This document shows, piece after piece, positions 23,028 to 31,807 of a stretch of 64,000 nucleotides of DNA. This DNA comes from Streptomyces sp. NBC_01244 (GTDB lineage: Bacteria > Actinomycetota > Actinomycetes > Streptomycetales > Streptomycetaceae), in contig NZ_CP108488.1 of the NCBI RefSeq assembly GCF_035987325.1, positions 5,518,001-5,582,000 on the forward strand, read 5' to 3'. A program made the translations under genes and the position numbers. Below the pieces are notes generated by a model. It did no database searches, had not been told where the DNA came from, and was given only the letters and a program-made list of their open reading frames with translations. Numbering within the stretch: position 1 is the first letter of the stretch; each line of letters begins with the position of its first letter.

Positions 23028-23567
23028 GTGGAGGTGGTCGCGGTGCGCCGAGGTGCCGTACGGAGTGTGGTGATGGCCGGGCTGCTGGTGCTGCTCGGCG
23101 GGCTGGGGAGCGGTGTGGGGAACGCCCTCGCCGGGGCAGGGGCAGGGGCAGGGGCAGGGGCCGAGGCGGGTGCCGGGCCCGAGGCCGAGGCGGATGTGGC
23201 CTATCACGGGCGGGTCGCCCTGACCGGGAACCGGCTGCGGATCCTGCTGGTCCCGGAGAACGAGGGGCCGTCCGCCGTGGCGAACGCGACCGTACGGCTG
23301 GGCCTGTCGGCCGACCTCGCGGGCCGCCAGGAGCTGGCGGAGGGCTGCGCGCGGGCCGGGCTGCGCGAGGTGGTGTGCGAGACCGGGGAGCTGCCGCTGC
23401 ACGGGCGGGGGCGGCACATCGGGCTGGCGCTGCGGCTGAAGGAGCCGGCCGCGGAGGTGGTGGTGCGGGTCGACACCTGGTGGAACGGCGGCGCGACCGA
23501 CCGGAACCACGCCAACAACGAGCACGTGGTGCTGGCTCTGGACACGGGGGACACGTACGCGTTCTGA
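23028..23567 (+). CDS. Secreted protein of unknown function
   Basis: A 179-residue protein I do not recognise. An N-terminal signal peptide (VVMAGLLVLLGGLGSGVGNALAG) is followed by a low-complexity [13 protein letters not shown] linker encoded by a GGGGCA repeat (about 23128-23160). The rest is a beta-rich domain with NRLRILLVPENEGPSAVANA, two cysteines (EGCARAG and VVCETGE, likely a disulphide) and a C-terminal NHANNEHVVLALDTG. This looks like an Ig-like/DUF11-type extracellular domain. GTG 23028 or GTG 23043 may be the start. It ends within a 16-bp tandem repeat. Confidence 0.7.
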   Translation: MEVVAVRRGAVRSVVMAGLLVLLGGLGSGVGNALAGAGAGAGAGAEAGAGPEAEADVAYHGRVALTGNRLRILLVPENEGPSAVANATVRLGLSADLAGRQELAEGCARAGLREVVCETGELPLHGRGRHIGLALRLKEPAAEVVVRVDTWWNGGATDRNHANNEHVVLALDTGDTYAF

Positions 23568-23674
23568 CCGGGACGTGCTCTGACCGGACGCGGTCTGGCC
23601 CGTCTGCGGTCTGGCCCGTCTGTGTTCCGACCCGGCCGCGTTCCGACCCGGCCGCGTTCCGACCCGTACGCGTT
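23564..23674. repeat. 16-bp degenerate tandem repeat beginning at a stop codon
   Basis: Seven units of about 16 bp (starts 23564, 23580, 23595, 23611, 23627, 23643, 23659) fill most of the gap between two convergent genes. The first unit contains the TGA of the upstream gene. Units 5 and 6 are identical. No promoter or gene is visible inside. Confidence 0.85.
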
Positions 23675-23729
23675 CGTACGCGTACGGGTCCTGCCGCCGG
23701 GGCGCGAGAGTGAGCGTGAGGGCCCGCGG

Positions 23730-24479
23730 CTACGGGGTGCCGACGCCGCCGAACTCGGCCACGGCCTCGTCGACGATCCGCTCCAGCCGGGCGTGGTGGG
23801 CGCCGCGCCAGTAGACGCGCTCGCAGTCGGCGCACTGGGCGAAGACCTCGTACGAGCGCTGCGTGCCGCTCTCCAGCCGGTCGCCGACGCTGTCCTTGTC
23901 GGCCTCGCGCAGGGTGCCGTTGCAGGCGGTGCAGCGGGTCCACGGCGCGAGGGCCGGGGCGAACCGGCCCAGGATGTCGCGGACCTGTTCGTCGGGGTTG
24001 TCGCTGTAGACGTACGCGCCGGCGAACAGCTCGCGGCGGCGCAGCAGTCCGCGGTCGCGGGAGAGCAGGACGCGCTGCTCGGCGGCGGAGCGGGTGGCCA
24101 GGGCCGGGTCGCCGATGTCCTCGTTCTCGTACGCCGCGTCGACGCCCAGCAGTCGCAGGCGGCGGGCGAGGGTGCCGAGGTGGACGTCGAGGAGGAAGCG
24201 CAGCGGCGTGGTCCGGGGGACGCCGGGGAGGTGCTGCGGGCGGTCGACGCCGAAGACCTCCACGGATTCGCCGGCCCGGGGCACGTGGGCGAGGGGCGTC
24301 TCGGCGCCGTCGACGAGGATCCGGCCGACTTCGGTGAGGGGGACGCCGGCCGATTCGACGACGTGGCCGAGGCTGGAGACGCCGTCGGTGGTGGTCGGCA
24401 CGCGGGCGCCGCGGCGCGCGGGCGCGGCGAACACGTGCAGTTCGGGGGCGAGGGTGAGCTGAATGCCGGGTCCGTTCAC
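23730..24479 (-). CDS. Mut7-C RNase-domain protein with ubiquitin-like N-terminus and zinc ribbon
   Basis: A 249-residue protein. Residues 1-90 look like a ubiquitin/MoaD-like beta-grasp segment (TLAPELHVFAAP to GESVEVFGV). A Mut7-C PIN-like domain follows: RFLLDVHLGTLARRLRLLG with the acidic DVHLG position, YENEDIGDPAL and VLLSRDRGLLRR. A zinc ribbon then carries two CxxC pairs: TRCTACNG and AQCADCERVYW. This is the standard Mut7-C domain order. Likely an RNase, but its substrate is not known. The GTG at 24479 is the only start that keeps the N-terminal domain; the ribosome site is weak. Confidence 0.88.
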   Translation of the reverse strand: MNGPGIQLTLAPELHVFAAPARRGARVPTTTDGVSSLGHVVESAGVPLTEVGRILVDGAETPLAHVPRAGESVEVFGVDRPQHLPGVPRTTPLRFLLDVHLGTLARRLRLLGVDAAYENEDIGDPALATRSAAEQRVLLSRDRGLLRRRELFAGAYVYSDNPDEQVRDILGRFAPALAPWTRCTACNGTLREADKDSVGDRLESGTQRSYEVFAQCADCERVYWRGAHHARLERIVDEAVAEFGGVGTP

Positions 24480-24547
24480 GAGGCCAGCATGCCATCGCGG
24501 GGCTGGGGTCGGCGGGCGATTTACGGGGCCGCGCACGCAGGGCCCCG

Positions 24548-24973
24548 CTAGGAGTCCATCGCCGCCGCGGTGGCGGCGTCGTGCAGCTCGCGATGGGCGT
24601 TGACCTCGTCGAAGTGGTTCTCGGCCCACTCCTTCACGGAGCTGAGCAGGCAGCCGAGGTTGCCGCCGAGGTCGGTGAGCCGGTAGTCGACGCGGACCGG
24701 GACGGTGGGCGTGACGGTGCGGGCGACGAGGCCGTCGCGCTCCAGGGAGCGCAGGGTCTGGGTCAGCATCTTCTGGCTGACGCCGGGGATCCTGCGGCCG
24801 AGCTCGCTGTAGCGCATGGTGCGGTCCTCGGCCTGGGCGAGCGCGCTGACGATGAGGCCGACCCACTTGTCGCTGATGCGGGCCAGGAGCTGGCTGGTGG
24901 GGCACTCCTTGAGGAAGGCGTCGTATGCCTCGCGGGCCTCTTCGCGGCGGGCCTCGGCGGTACGGGTGGCCAT
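24548..24973 (-). CDS. HxlR family transcriptional regulator
   Basis: A 141-residue winged-helix protein. The HxlR signature is visible: CPTSQLLARISDKWVGLIV, MRYSELGRRIPGVSQKMLTQ and LRSLERDGLVARTVTPTVPVRVDY. Members often sense electrophiles or quinones through the conserved N-terminal Cys (here C in KECPTSQ). It is divergent from a quinone oxidoreductase gene, the classic arrangement in which it represses that gene. ATG 24973 is used. Confidence 0.94.
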   Translation of the reverse strand: MATRTAEARREEAREAYDAFLKECPTSQLLARISDKWVGLIVSALAQAEDRTMRYSELGRRIPGVSQKMLTQTLRSLERDGLVARTVTPTVPVRVDYRLTDLGGNLGCLLSSVKEWAENHFDEVNAHRELHDAATAAAMDS

Positions 24974-25026
24974 GGGTGCCCCACTTCCGGGTCGGGTACG
25001 CACTCCGAGGTACGTACTTACGATTC

Positions 25027-25039
25027 GAGAGTAACTCTC
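25027..25039. promoter_or_regulatory. GAGAG-TAA-CTCTC dyad in the HxlR/oxidoreductase gap
   Basis: A perfect 5-bp inverted repeat with a 3-nt spacer lies in the AT-richest part of the 133-bp divergent intergenic region. It is a reasonable HxlR operator candidate; short dyads of this size also arise by chance. Confidence 0.45.
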
Positions 25040-25106
25040 CCTAGGTTAGTTCTCACCGGAAACACCGGAAGAAAACGAACGAGCGAGCGAACCTGCGGAA
25101 GAGGCG

Positions 25107-26021
25107 ATGGCGATGAGCACGACGATGCTGGCGGCAGTGACCGAAGGCTTCGGCGGCCCCGAGCGGATCGAGGTCGTACGGGTGCCGATCCCGCGGCCGG
25201 GCGCCGGGCAGGTCCGCGTACGGGTCCGGGCGGCCGGCCTGAACCCGGTCGACGGCGCGGTACGGGCCGGGGTCTTCGGTGGCGAGGGGCAGCGGCTCGG
25301 CTTCGGGTGGGACGTGGCGGGCGAGATCGACGAGCTCGGCGCGGACGTGGCCGGCTGGGCGGTGTCCGACCGGGTGGTCGGCCTGCACTACGGGCCGGTC
25401 AAGCCGCTCGGTACGCACGCGGAGTACGCGGTGCTCGACGCGTCGGCGCTCGCTCCGGCTCCGGTCACGGTCGACCAGGTCACGGCGGCCGCGCTGCCGC
25501 TGAGCGGCCTGACCGCCGCCCGTGCGGTGGACCTCCTGGAACTCCCGGCCGGGGCCGCGGTCCTGGTCACCGGCGCGGCGGGGGCGGTCGGCGGCCTCGC
25601 GGTCCAGCTGGCGGCGCGGGCCGGCTACGTGGTGACGGCCCTGGCGGGACCCGGTGACGAGGCACTCGTACGGTCCCTGGGCGCGGCCCACTTCGTCCCG
25701 CGCGGCGCGGCTCCGGCCGCCGCGGTGGACGGCGTCGTGGATACGGCGGTCCTCGGCGGTCCGGCCCTGGCCTTCGTCCGCGACGGCGGCACCTACGTCG
25801 GCCTGATTCCCCACGCGGCCCCGGCGGCGGAGCGGGGCGTCCGCGTGGTGGAGCAGGAGGTCGCGGCGGACGGCGCGCACCTGGCCCGCCTGGTGAAGCT
25901 GGTCGACACGGGTGACCTGACGCTCAGGGTGGCGCGCACCTTCCCCCTGGCGGAGGCCCCCAAGGCCCACGCCCACCTCGCGGACCCGGGCACGCGCGGC
26001 CGCATCGTCCTGACGGCCTGA
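25107..26021 (+). CDS. NADP-dependent quinone-type oxidoreductase (MDR superfamily)
   Basis: A 304-residue zinc-free medium-chain dehydrogenase/reductase. The N-terminal GroES-like half includes MLAAVTEGFGGPERIEVV and AAGLNPVDGAVRAG. The Rossmann motif VTGAAGAVGGLAVQLA is near residue 155. No zinc-binding cysteine set is present, which fits quinone oxidoreductase (QOR-type). It probably reduces quinones or enals using NADPH, under control of the divergent HxlR protein. ATG 25107 follows GGAAGAGGCG; ATG 25113 is a close alternative. Confidence 0.93.
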   Translation: MAMSTTMLAAVTEGFGGPERIEVVRVPIPRPGAGQVRVRVRAAGLNPVDGAVRAGVFGGEGQRLGFGWDVAGEIDELGADVAGWAVSDRVVGLHYGPVKPLGTHAEYAVLDASALAPAPVTVDQVTAAALPLSGLTAARAVDLLELPAGAAVLVTGAAGAVGGLAVQLAARAGYVVTALAGPGDEALVRSLGAAHFVPRGAAPAAAVDGVVDTAVLGGPALAFVRDGGTYVGLIPHAAPAAERGVRVVEQEVAADGAHLARLVKLVDTGDLTLRVARTFPLAEAPKAHAHLADPGTRGRIVLTA

Positions 26022-26111
26022 GGCCGCGGCCCGGCGGCCGGGGCCGGGCCCGGCGCCGCACTGGGCAGCGCCGGGGCCCAGGACCCGTGCACGCGGGTGC
26101 CGTATCGGTGC

Positions 26112-28640
26112 CTAGTACAGGCCCTTGTAGATCTGCCAGCCGGTGGCGATCTTCACGCGGCTGCCGAAGGTGCCCTTGCCGGTGCCGGGGATCCGCCAGA
26201 TGACGCCGGAGGTGTCCCGGGCCAGGAGGTCGGCGCGGCCGTCGCCGTTCAGGTCACCTGCGGCGACCACGGAGTTGTACGTCGAGCCCCAGCTGTCGGC
26301 GATCTTCACCGGCGCGGCGAAGCCGCCCTTGCCGTTGCCGTTCATGCGCCACAGCCGGTTGGACTTGTCCTGGAGGACCAGGTCGCCGAACCGGTCGCCG
26401 TTGAGGTCGCCGGCGCCGAGGATCTTCTTGTAGCCCTTGTACGAGCCGGGGATCTGTACGCGCGGTGCGAGGAGGCCGTCCTTGGCGCGGGCGTACCGGT
26501 ACAGGGCGCCGGTCGAGGCGTTGCGGGCGACGAGTTCTGCCGGGCCGCCGCCGGCGACGTCGCCGGGGGAGGTCAGCACGTCGTACTGGTTCCAGCCTCC
26601 GCCGATGAGCGTCTTTGGGGTCTTGGGCGTGAAGGTACTGCCCGGGTTGGCGGTGTAACGGCGGAGCTCACCCTGGGAATTGCGGATCAGCAGGTCGTTG
26701 GTGAGGTCGAGGGCCGGTCCCTTGACCGGGATGGGCAGGGTGCCGGCGGGCCAGCCGTAGCCGGTGCCGGTGCCCTTGAAGGCGCCGGTGGCGCGGTCCC
26801 CGTAGATCGAGCGGATGCCGCCGTTGGTGGTCATGACGAGCGCGTCGCCGATGCCGTCGGGCTTGCCGGAGGCGCTGCCCTGGTCACGCAAGGCGGAGGC
26901 GCCGTTGTAGACGGTGACCGTGCCGGTGGCCAGGGTCTGCTCACTGGCGTCCCCGGGCATCGACGTGGCCTTGAGGGTCCACTTCACGGGGCCGCTGGGG
27001 GTGTGGGTGGTCCCGTCGTCCCCGTAGCCGTCCCAGATCACCGAGGGGCTCAGCGTCGTGCCGCCCTTGATGGTGCGCCGGAAGGCCCCGGTGGCCTCGG
27101 TGAAGGTCAGGGTCCAGGAGTAGACGGGTCGGCTGAGCCGCCACTGGGGGCGCCAGGTGTCGGACCAGTGGTCGTACAGCGACGGGACGTCGGCGCTACG
27201 GACCGTCAGGGGTGCGTTCGTGGTGTGGGCGCTGCGGAGGCCGTAGATCTCGCTCTCGCCGCCCATGTCCCAGGTGGCGGTCGCCTGGCCGTCCGGCCCC
27301 GCTGCGATCCGGCCGTCCACGTTGTCGGCGCCTTGCGAGCCCCACAGCAGGGTGCCGCCCGACCACACGCCGTCCTTGAGGCGTGCCTGGTGCAGCTGCT
27401 CGCCGCCGCCTTGCCACAGGGCCCTGACAGTGCCGTCCTTGCCGACGGCGGCGTCCTCGAAGACCGCCCCGTGCTCCGGGGACGAGAGGGTGGTCACGCG
27501 GGACCACTTGCCGTCCGTGTGGTTCAGCGTGGCGGATGCCACGCGGTGATCGCGGTCGCCCCCCTCGGTCCAAACCAGGGACACGTCGCCGTCGGGCTCG
27601 ACCAGCGGCTCGGAGGTCGACGTCCACGGGCTCGTGCCGACCCTGAGGTCCGCCGCACGTCGCCAGTCGGCCTTCGCGTCGGGCACGACGGCAGTGTGGA
27701 GCAGCCGGTCGTTCTCGCCCTTGAGCTGCTCGGTCCACGTCAGGGCCACGGCGCGGCCGGCGCCGCCGGCCAGTCGGGGTTCGCCCAGAACGGTGACGGA
27801 GTCCGCGACCGGAACGGGCGCCGTCCAGCCGGCCGAGCCGGCCGGGCGGGTGGACGTACGGATGCTGGAGCCGCCGTTCTCCTTCAGCTGGCGGAAGGCG
27901 ACCACGGGTGTGCCGTCGGAGTCGACGGTGGCCTCGGGCCGTTCGGCCCCGGGGTCGTCGTCCGCGGCGGCGTTGCTCACCTGGGCTGCGGCGGACCACG
28001 TGCCGTCGGGGGTGCGGGTGGCCGCCCAGACGGAAGACTCGGTGCCGTAGGTCTTGCGCTGCTGCCAGGTGAGGGCGACGGTGCCGTCGGCGCCGGCGGC
28101 CAGGTCGGGTTTCGTCGGGACGAGCCTCTTGTCCAGGTCGAAGAGGGTGGTGGGCGCCGACCACGTGCCGTTCTGCAGGGTGGAGGTGACGAGCCGGAGC
28201 GGCACCTTGCCCCACTGGGCGGGATCCGCGACGTCCGGGTACTCGGTCCACGCGGCGACCACGTCACCGCCCACGAGGGTGAGGGTGGCCTGTCCCTTCC
28301 ACTCGGCCGACGAGGACAGCTGCTTCGGGGTCTCCCAGGTGTCTTCGCCGGCCGGGCGCACGGCTGCCTGGAGCACGGGCCGCCACGATCCGGAGATGAG
28401 GGCGTCCTGGTAGAAGAGCACCACCGCGGAGCCGTCGTCCCGCTGGACGAGTCCCTGCGTGTACGGGTCGACCCGCACCTTGGAGACGGTCGACCAGGTG
28501 GTCCACGGCGGCAGGTCCGCCGCGTGGGCGGTGCCGGCCAGTGCCGGGGCGGTGCCGGCCATGACGGCGGCGACGACCAGCGCGGACAGGCCGCGGCGGC
28601 GCGGGCCGCGTGCGGGACGGACGGAAGCAGGCAGGTGCAC
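26112..28640 (-). CDS. Large secreted FG-GAP/VCBS repeat protein
   Basis: An 842-residue exported protein. The signal peptide runs through the RRRGLSALVVAAVMAGTAPALAG region to about residue 45. The central part (50-450) is built of repeated beta strands with WSAP and DGTV motifs, like a sialidase or beta-propeller fold. The C-terminal third has FG-GAP/VCBS-type repeats with Ca-binding-like loops: LNGDRFGDLVLQDKSN and LNGDGRADLLARDTSG. Such proteins are usually extracellular adhesion or polymer-binding proteins; no catalytic motif is seen. GTG 28640 has GGGGGA upstream. A shorter relative lies at 49.7-51.8 kb on the other strand. Confidence 0.88.
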   Translation of the reverse strand: MHLPASVRPARGPRRRGLSALVVAAVMAGTAPALAGTAHAADLPPWTTWSTVSKVRVDPYTQGLVQRDDGSAVVLFYQDALISGSWRPVLQAAVRPAGEDTWETPKQLSSSAEWKGQATLTLVGGDVVAAWTEYPDVADPAQWGKVPLRLVTSTLQNGTWSAPTTLFDLDKRLVPTKPDLAAGADGTVALTWQQRKTYGTESSVWAATRTPDGTWSAAAQVSNAAADDDPGAERPEATVDSDGTPVVAFRQLKENGGSSIRTSTRPAGSAGWTAPVPVADSVTVLGEPRLAGGAGRAVALTWTEQLKGENDRLLHTAVVPDAKADWRRAADLRVGTSPWTSTSEPLVEPDGDVSLVWTEGGDRDHRVASATLNHTDGKWSRVTTLSSPEHGAVFEDAAVGKDGTVRALWQGGGEQLHQARLKDGVWSGGTLLWGSQGADNVDGRIAAGPDGQATATWDMGGESEIYGLRSAHTTNAPLTVRSADVPSLYDHWSDTWRPQWRLSRPVYSWTLTFTEATGAFRRTIKGGTTLSPSVIWDGYGDDGTTHTPSGPVKWTLKATSMPGDASEQTLATGTVTVYNGASALRDQGSASGKPDGIGDALVMTTNGGIRSIYGDRATGAFKGTGTGYGWPAGTLPIPVKGPALDLTNDLLIRNSQGELRRYTANPGSTFTPKTPKTLIGGGWNQYDVLTSPGDVAGGGPAELVARNASTGALYRYARAKDGLLAPRVQIPGSYKGYKKILGAGDLNGDRFGDLVLQDKSNRLWRMNGNGKGGFAAPVKIADSWGSTYNSVVAAGDLNGDGRADLLARDTSGVIWRIPGTGKGTFGSRVKIATGWQIYKGLY

Positions 28641-28689
28641 GGATCCCCCAGGGTGCGAAAACGCGTTACTCGCAGGGGAGACACACGAA

Positions 28690-28703
28690 AACCCCGCGGG
28701 GTT
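28690..28703. terminator. AACCCCGCGGGGTT palindrome between two same-strand genes
   Basis: A perfect 14-bp palindrome lies in the 152-bp gap upstream of the FG-GAP gene and downstream of the 28793-29389 gene. It could be a terminator hairpin for the latter or an operator for the former; there is no spacer for a loop other than the four central bases. Confidence 0.4.
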
Positions 28704-28792
28704 GTACTGCCTGGGCGATTGCCTGCGCCGCGGACGGGAGGCCCTCGCAGAGGGCCGCCCACCGGGCCGCCCGCAGGGGGTGAATGGCCGGA

Positions 28793-29389
28793 TCAGGGCC
28801 AGACGAGGCAGTACGGCTGGTGCCCCGCCTCGTGCAGCCGATGGCTGAAATCCTGCCATTCGTGGAGCAGCTGGTAGACGTTGAAGGCGTCGCGGGGGCC
28901 GCCGCGGTCGGGGACCGTGGACCAGATGAAGGCGGCGGCGCCGACCGATTCCTCGCCGATGCCGCGCAGCGGGTCGACGACGGTCATCGGGAGTTTCACG
29001 ACGGCGTAGTCGGGGTGGAGGACGACCAGTTCCAGCGGGGGCACCTTGTGCAGGGGTATGCCCTCGATGCCGGTCAGGACCATCGCGGCGACGGTTTCCG
29101 GCTTGATCTTGCTGAACATGCCGCCCATGCCGAGCTCGTCGCCGCCGAGCTCCTCCGGCCGCATCGTCACCGGGACGCGCGCGGCCGTGGCCCCGTCGGG
29201 GGCGCCGAAGTACTTGTACGTCACGCCCATGCCGCGGCCCCTGGGGAGGCCGTCGGGGTCCTGCGTGGGGCCCGGTACGTGTTCTGCCGCGTCCGTGGCG
29301 CGACGGCGGTGCTTGCCGCGGCGACGTTCCCGGGCGCGCTGCGGGTCCAGGCCGTCCGTGCCCTCGCCCGGTCCACCACCGCGTTGCAT
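28793..29389 (-). CDS. Conserved hypothetical protein next to hemL
   Basis: A 198-residue protein I do not assign to a named family. The first 50 residues are charged and Arg-rich, probably disordered. The conserved-looking part starts at [20 protein letters not shown] and includes [40 protein letters not shown] and the C-terminal [22 protein letters not shown] 29389 has GGAG five bases upstream. A shorter start at MGVTYK (29230, 145 aa) is also possible. It is divergent from hemL. Confidence 0.75.
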   Translation of the reverse strand: MQRGGGPGEGTDGLDPQRARERRRGKHRRRATDAAEHVPGPTQDPDGLPRGRGMGVTYKYFGAPDGATAARVPVTMRPEELGGDELGMGGMFSKIKPETVAAMVLTGIEGIPLHKVPPLELVVLHPDYAVVKLPMTVVDPLRGIGEESVGAAAFIWSTVPDRGGPRDAFNVYQLLHEWQDFSHRLHEAGHQPYCLVWP

Positions 29390-29523
29390 ATCTCCACCCG
29401 ACGTGTCTTGCCTGCCCCGGCCCCGTGACCCCCGCCACGCAGCCTGATCATCATGGCAGTGACCTCCCCCGGGGCGGCGCGGTGAAACGCCCGTCCGCAA
29501 GTCAGTCGCGGCCTGATGAGACC

Positions 29524-30846
29524 ATGGCTGGTGTGAGCTACCCGTACCCGTATGAAGCCAAAGTCTCGCAGACTCTCTTTGACCGCGCGTCCCTCGTGAC
29601 GCCTGGCGGCGTGAACTCTCCCGTGCGCGCCTTCCGCGCCGTGGGCGGAACGCCCAGGTTCATGGTGTCCGGTACCGGTCCGTACCTGACCGATGCCGAC
29701 GGGCGCGAGTACGTCGACCTCGTCTGCTCGTGGGGGCCGATGATCCTCGGCCACGCCCACCCGGCCGTGGTGGAGGCCATCCAGGCCGCCGTCGTCCGCG
29801 GCACCTCCTTCGGTACCCCCGGTGAGGGGGAGGTCGCGCTCGCCGAGGAGATCGTCGCGCGGATCGAGCCCGTGGAGCAGGTCCGCCTGGTGTCCTCCGG
29901 GACCGAGGCGACCATGTCCGCGATCCGCCTCGCCCGCGGGTTCACCGGCCGCGCCAAGATCGTGAAGTTCGCCGGCTGCTACCACGGGCACGTGGACTCG
30001 CTGCTGGCCGCGGCCGGATCCGGGCTCGCGACCTTCGCGCTGCCGGACACCCCCGGCGTGACGGGCGCGCAGGCCGGGGACACGATCGTGCTCCCCTACA
30101 ACGATCTGGAATCGGTCCGGGCGGCCTTCGCCGCGCACCCGGGCGAGATCGCCTGTGTGATCACCGAGGCCGCGCCCGGCAACATGGGCGTCGTGACCCC
30201 GGGGGAGGGCTTCAACCAGGGGCTCGCCGACCTGTGCCGGGCGAACGGCGCCCTGTACATCTCCGACGAGGTCATGACGGGTTTCCGTACCTCGCGCGCC
30301 GGCTGGTACGGCGTGGACGGGGTCAAGCCCGACCTGATGACCTTCGGCAAGGTCATGGGCGGCGGCTTCCCGGCCGCGGCGTTCGGCGGCCGTGCGGACG
30401 TCATGGGCCACCTGGCTCCCGCCGGTCCCGTCTACCAGGCGGGCACGCTGTCCGGTAACCCGATCGCGACGGCCGCGGGTCTGGCGCAGCTGCGGCTGCT
30501 CGACGAGGCGGCGTACGAGAAGGTCGACGCGGTGTCGCTCCAGATCCAGGGGCTGGTCACCGAGGCGCTCACCAAGGCGGGCGTCGCGCACCGGCTGCAG
30601 ACCGCCTCCAACATGTTCTCGGTGTTCTTCACCGAGGGCGAGGTCCGCAACTACGACGACGCGAAGAAGCAGGAAGCCTTCCGCTTCAACGGCTTCTTCC
30701 ACTCGATGCTGGCGCAGGGCGTCTACCTGCCGCCGTCGGCGTTCGAGTCGTGGTTCGTGTCCACCTCCCACGACGACAAGGCGATCGAGCGCATCGCGGC
30801 CGCCCTGCCGGCCGCCGCCCGGGCCGCCGCGGAGGCCACCGCATGA
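29524..30846 (+). CDS. hemL: Glutamate-1-semialdehyde 2,1-aminomutase
   Basis: A 440-residue PLP enzyme that converts glutamate-1-semialdehyde to 5-aminolevulinate, the substrate of HemB. Family markers are [14 protein letters not shown] start ([18 protein letters not shown]), [33 protein letters not shown] (phosphate binding), [12 protein letters not shown] and the catalytic lysine in [19 protein letters not shown]. Length is normal. ATG 29524 is used; GTG 29533 is possible. Its last codon overlaps the phosphatase ATG (ATGA), so the pair is coupled. Confidence 0.97.
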   Translation: MAGVSYPYPYEAKVSQTLFDRASLVTPGGVNSPVRAFRAVGGTPRFMVSGTGPYLTDADGREYVDLVCSWGPMILGHAHPAVVEAIQAAVVRGTSFGTPGEGEVALAEEIVARIEPVEQVRLVSSGTEATMSAIRLARGFTGRAKIVKFAGCYHGHVDSLLAAAGSGLATFALPDTPGVTGAQAGDTIVLPYNDLESVRAAFAAHPGEIACVITEAAPGNMGVVTPGEGFNQGLADLCRANGALYISDEVMTGFRTSRAGWYGVDGVKPDLMTFGKVMGGGFPAAAFGGRADVMGHLAPAGPVYQAGTLSGNPIATAAGLAQLRLLDEAAYEKVDAVSLQIQGLVTEALTKAGVAHRLQTASNMFSVFFTEGEVRNYDDAKKQEAFRFNGFFHSMLAQGVYLPPSAFESWFVSTSHDDKAIERIAAALPAAARAAAEATA

Positions 30847-31583
30847 GCGCCGGAACGAGCGGCGGAACGAGCGCCGGAACGGGTGCCGGAGGCAGTGCCC
30901 CTGCCGAGGGCAACGAGATCACCGTCGTCCACGTGGTCCGCCACGGCGAGGTGCACAACCCGGACGGGGTCCTCTACGGCCGCCGCGCCGGCTACCACCT
31001 CTCCGAGCTGGGCCGCAAGATGGCGGACCGGGTCGCGGAGCACCTGGAGAACCGGGACGTGACGTACGTCGTGGCCTCCCCGCTGGAGCGGGCCCAGGAG
31101 ACGGCCGCGCCGATCGCCAAGTCGCACGGGCTGGACCTCGCGACCGACGGCCGCCTCCTCGAGGCGGGCAACGTCTTCGAGGGCAAGACCTTCGGGGTCG
31201 GGGACGGCGCGCTGCGCAGGCCCGAGAACTGGAAGCACCTGACGAACCCGTTCAAGCCGTCCTGGGGCGAGCCGTACGTCGAGCAGGTCGTGCGGATGAT
31301 GAGCGCGATCGAGTCCGCCCGTGACGCGGCCCGCGGCCACGAGGCGGTGGCGGTCAGCCACCAGCTCCCGATCTGGATCGTACGGAGCTTCGCGGAGAAG
31401 CGGCGGCTGTGGCACGACCCGCGCCGCCGCCAGTGCACGCTGGCCTCGCTGACCTCGTTCACGTACCAGGGCGACAGGCTGGTGTCGGTGGGCTACAGCG
31501 AGCCGGCCCGGGACCTGGTCCCGGCGCACCTCCTCGCGGGGGCGAAGCCGGTGAAGGGCAAGTCCAAGGCGTTCGGGGCGTAA
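30843..31583 (+). CDS. Histidine phosphatase family protein (phosphoglycerate-mutase-like)
   Basis: A 246-residue branch-1 histidine phosphatase. The catalytic RHG is in [15 protein letters not shown], and the second His is in [13 protein letters not shown]. Between them are [18 protein letters not shown] and [13 protein letters not shown], typical of the phosphoglycerate mutase fold. The first 20 residues are a Gly/Ser/Ala-rich leader. It is coupled to hemL by ATGA, an arrangement common in actinomycetes. The substrate is not known. Confidence 0.92.
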   Translation: MSAGTSGGTSAGTGAGGSAPAEGNEITVVHVVRHGEVHNPDGVLYGRRAGYHLSELGRKMADRVAEHLENRDVTYVVASPLERAQETAAPIAKSHGLDLATDGRLLEAGNVFEGKTFGVGDGALRRPENWKHLTNPFKPSWGEPYVEQVVRMMSAIESARDAARGHEAVAVSHQLPIWIVRSFAEKRRLWHDPRRRQCTLASLTSFTYQGDRLVSVGYSEPARDLVPAHLLAGAKPVKGKSKAFGA

Positions 31584-31610
31584 GCCCCGGCAGGACGACG
31601 GTACGGATTG

Positions 31611-31642
31611 CCGGGCCCGGCCCCCCTGGGGGGCGGGCCCGG
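31611..31642. terminator. GC hairpin terminator after the hemL operon
   Basis: A 9-bp outer stem (31611-31619 with 31634-31642, CCGGGCCCG) plus a C-run/G-run inner stem forms a very stable hairpin 27 bp after the phosphatase stop. It is followed by two copies of a 17-bp repeat (about 31674-31707). Confidence 0.8.
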
Positions 31643-31807
31643 AGTCATGAGCCCGGGGCGCAGCCCGGTTCGAGGCGCATTCCGGTTCGAGGCGCAACCC
31701 CTCGGGGCGTGCCCGTTTGGTCAAGACTCTGCCTAATTTCATACAAGTTGCCGGACGTGGCCGTGTCGCCTCTCGACATCGCCGAAATGTCCGTTTGTAT
31801 GAATTGC

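Noticed and set aside
26097..28877. A 926-residue forward frame antisense to the FG-GAP gene
   Set aside because: It has no signal, no domain pattern and a Gly/Val/Arg-rich composition. The reverse strand has a clear signal peptide and FG-GAP repeats.
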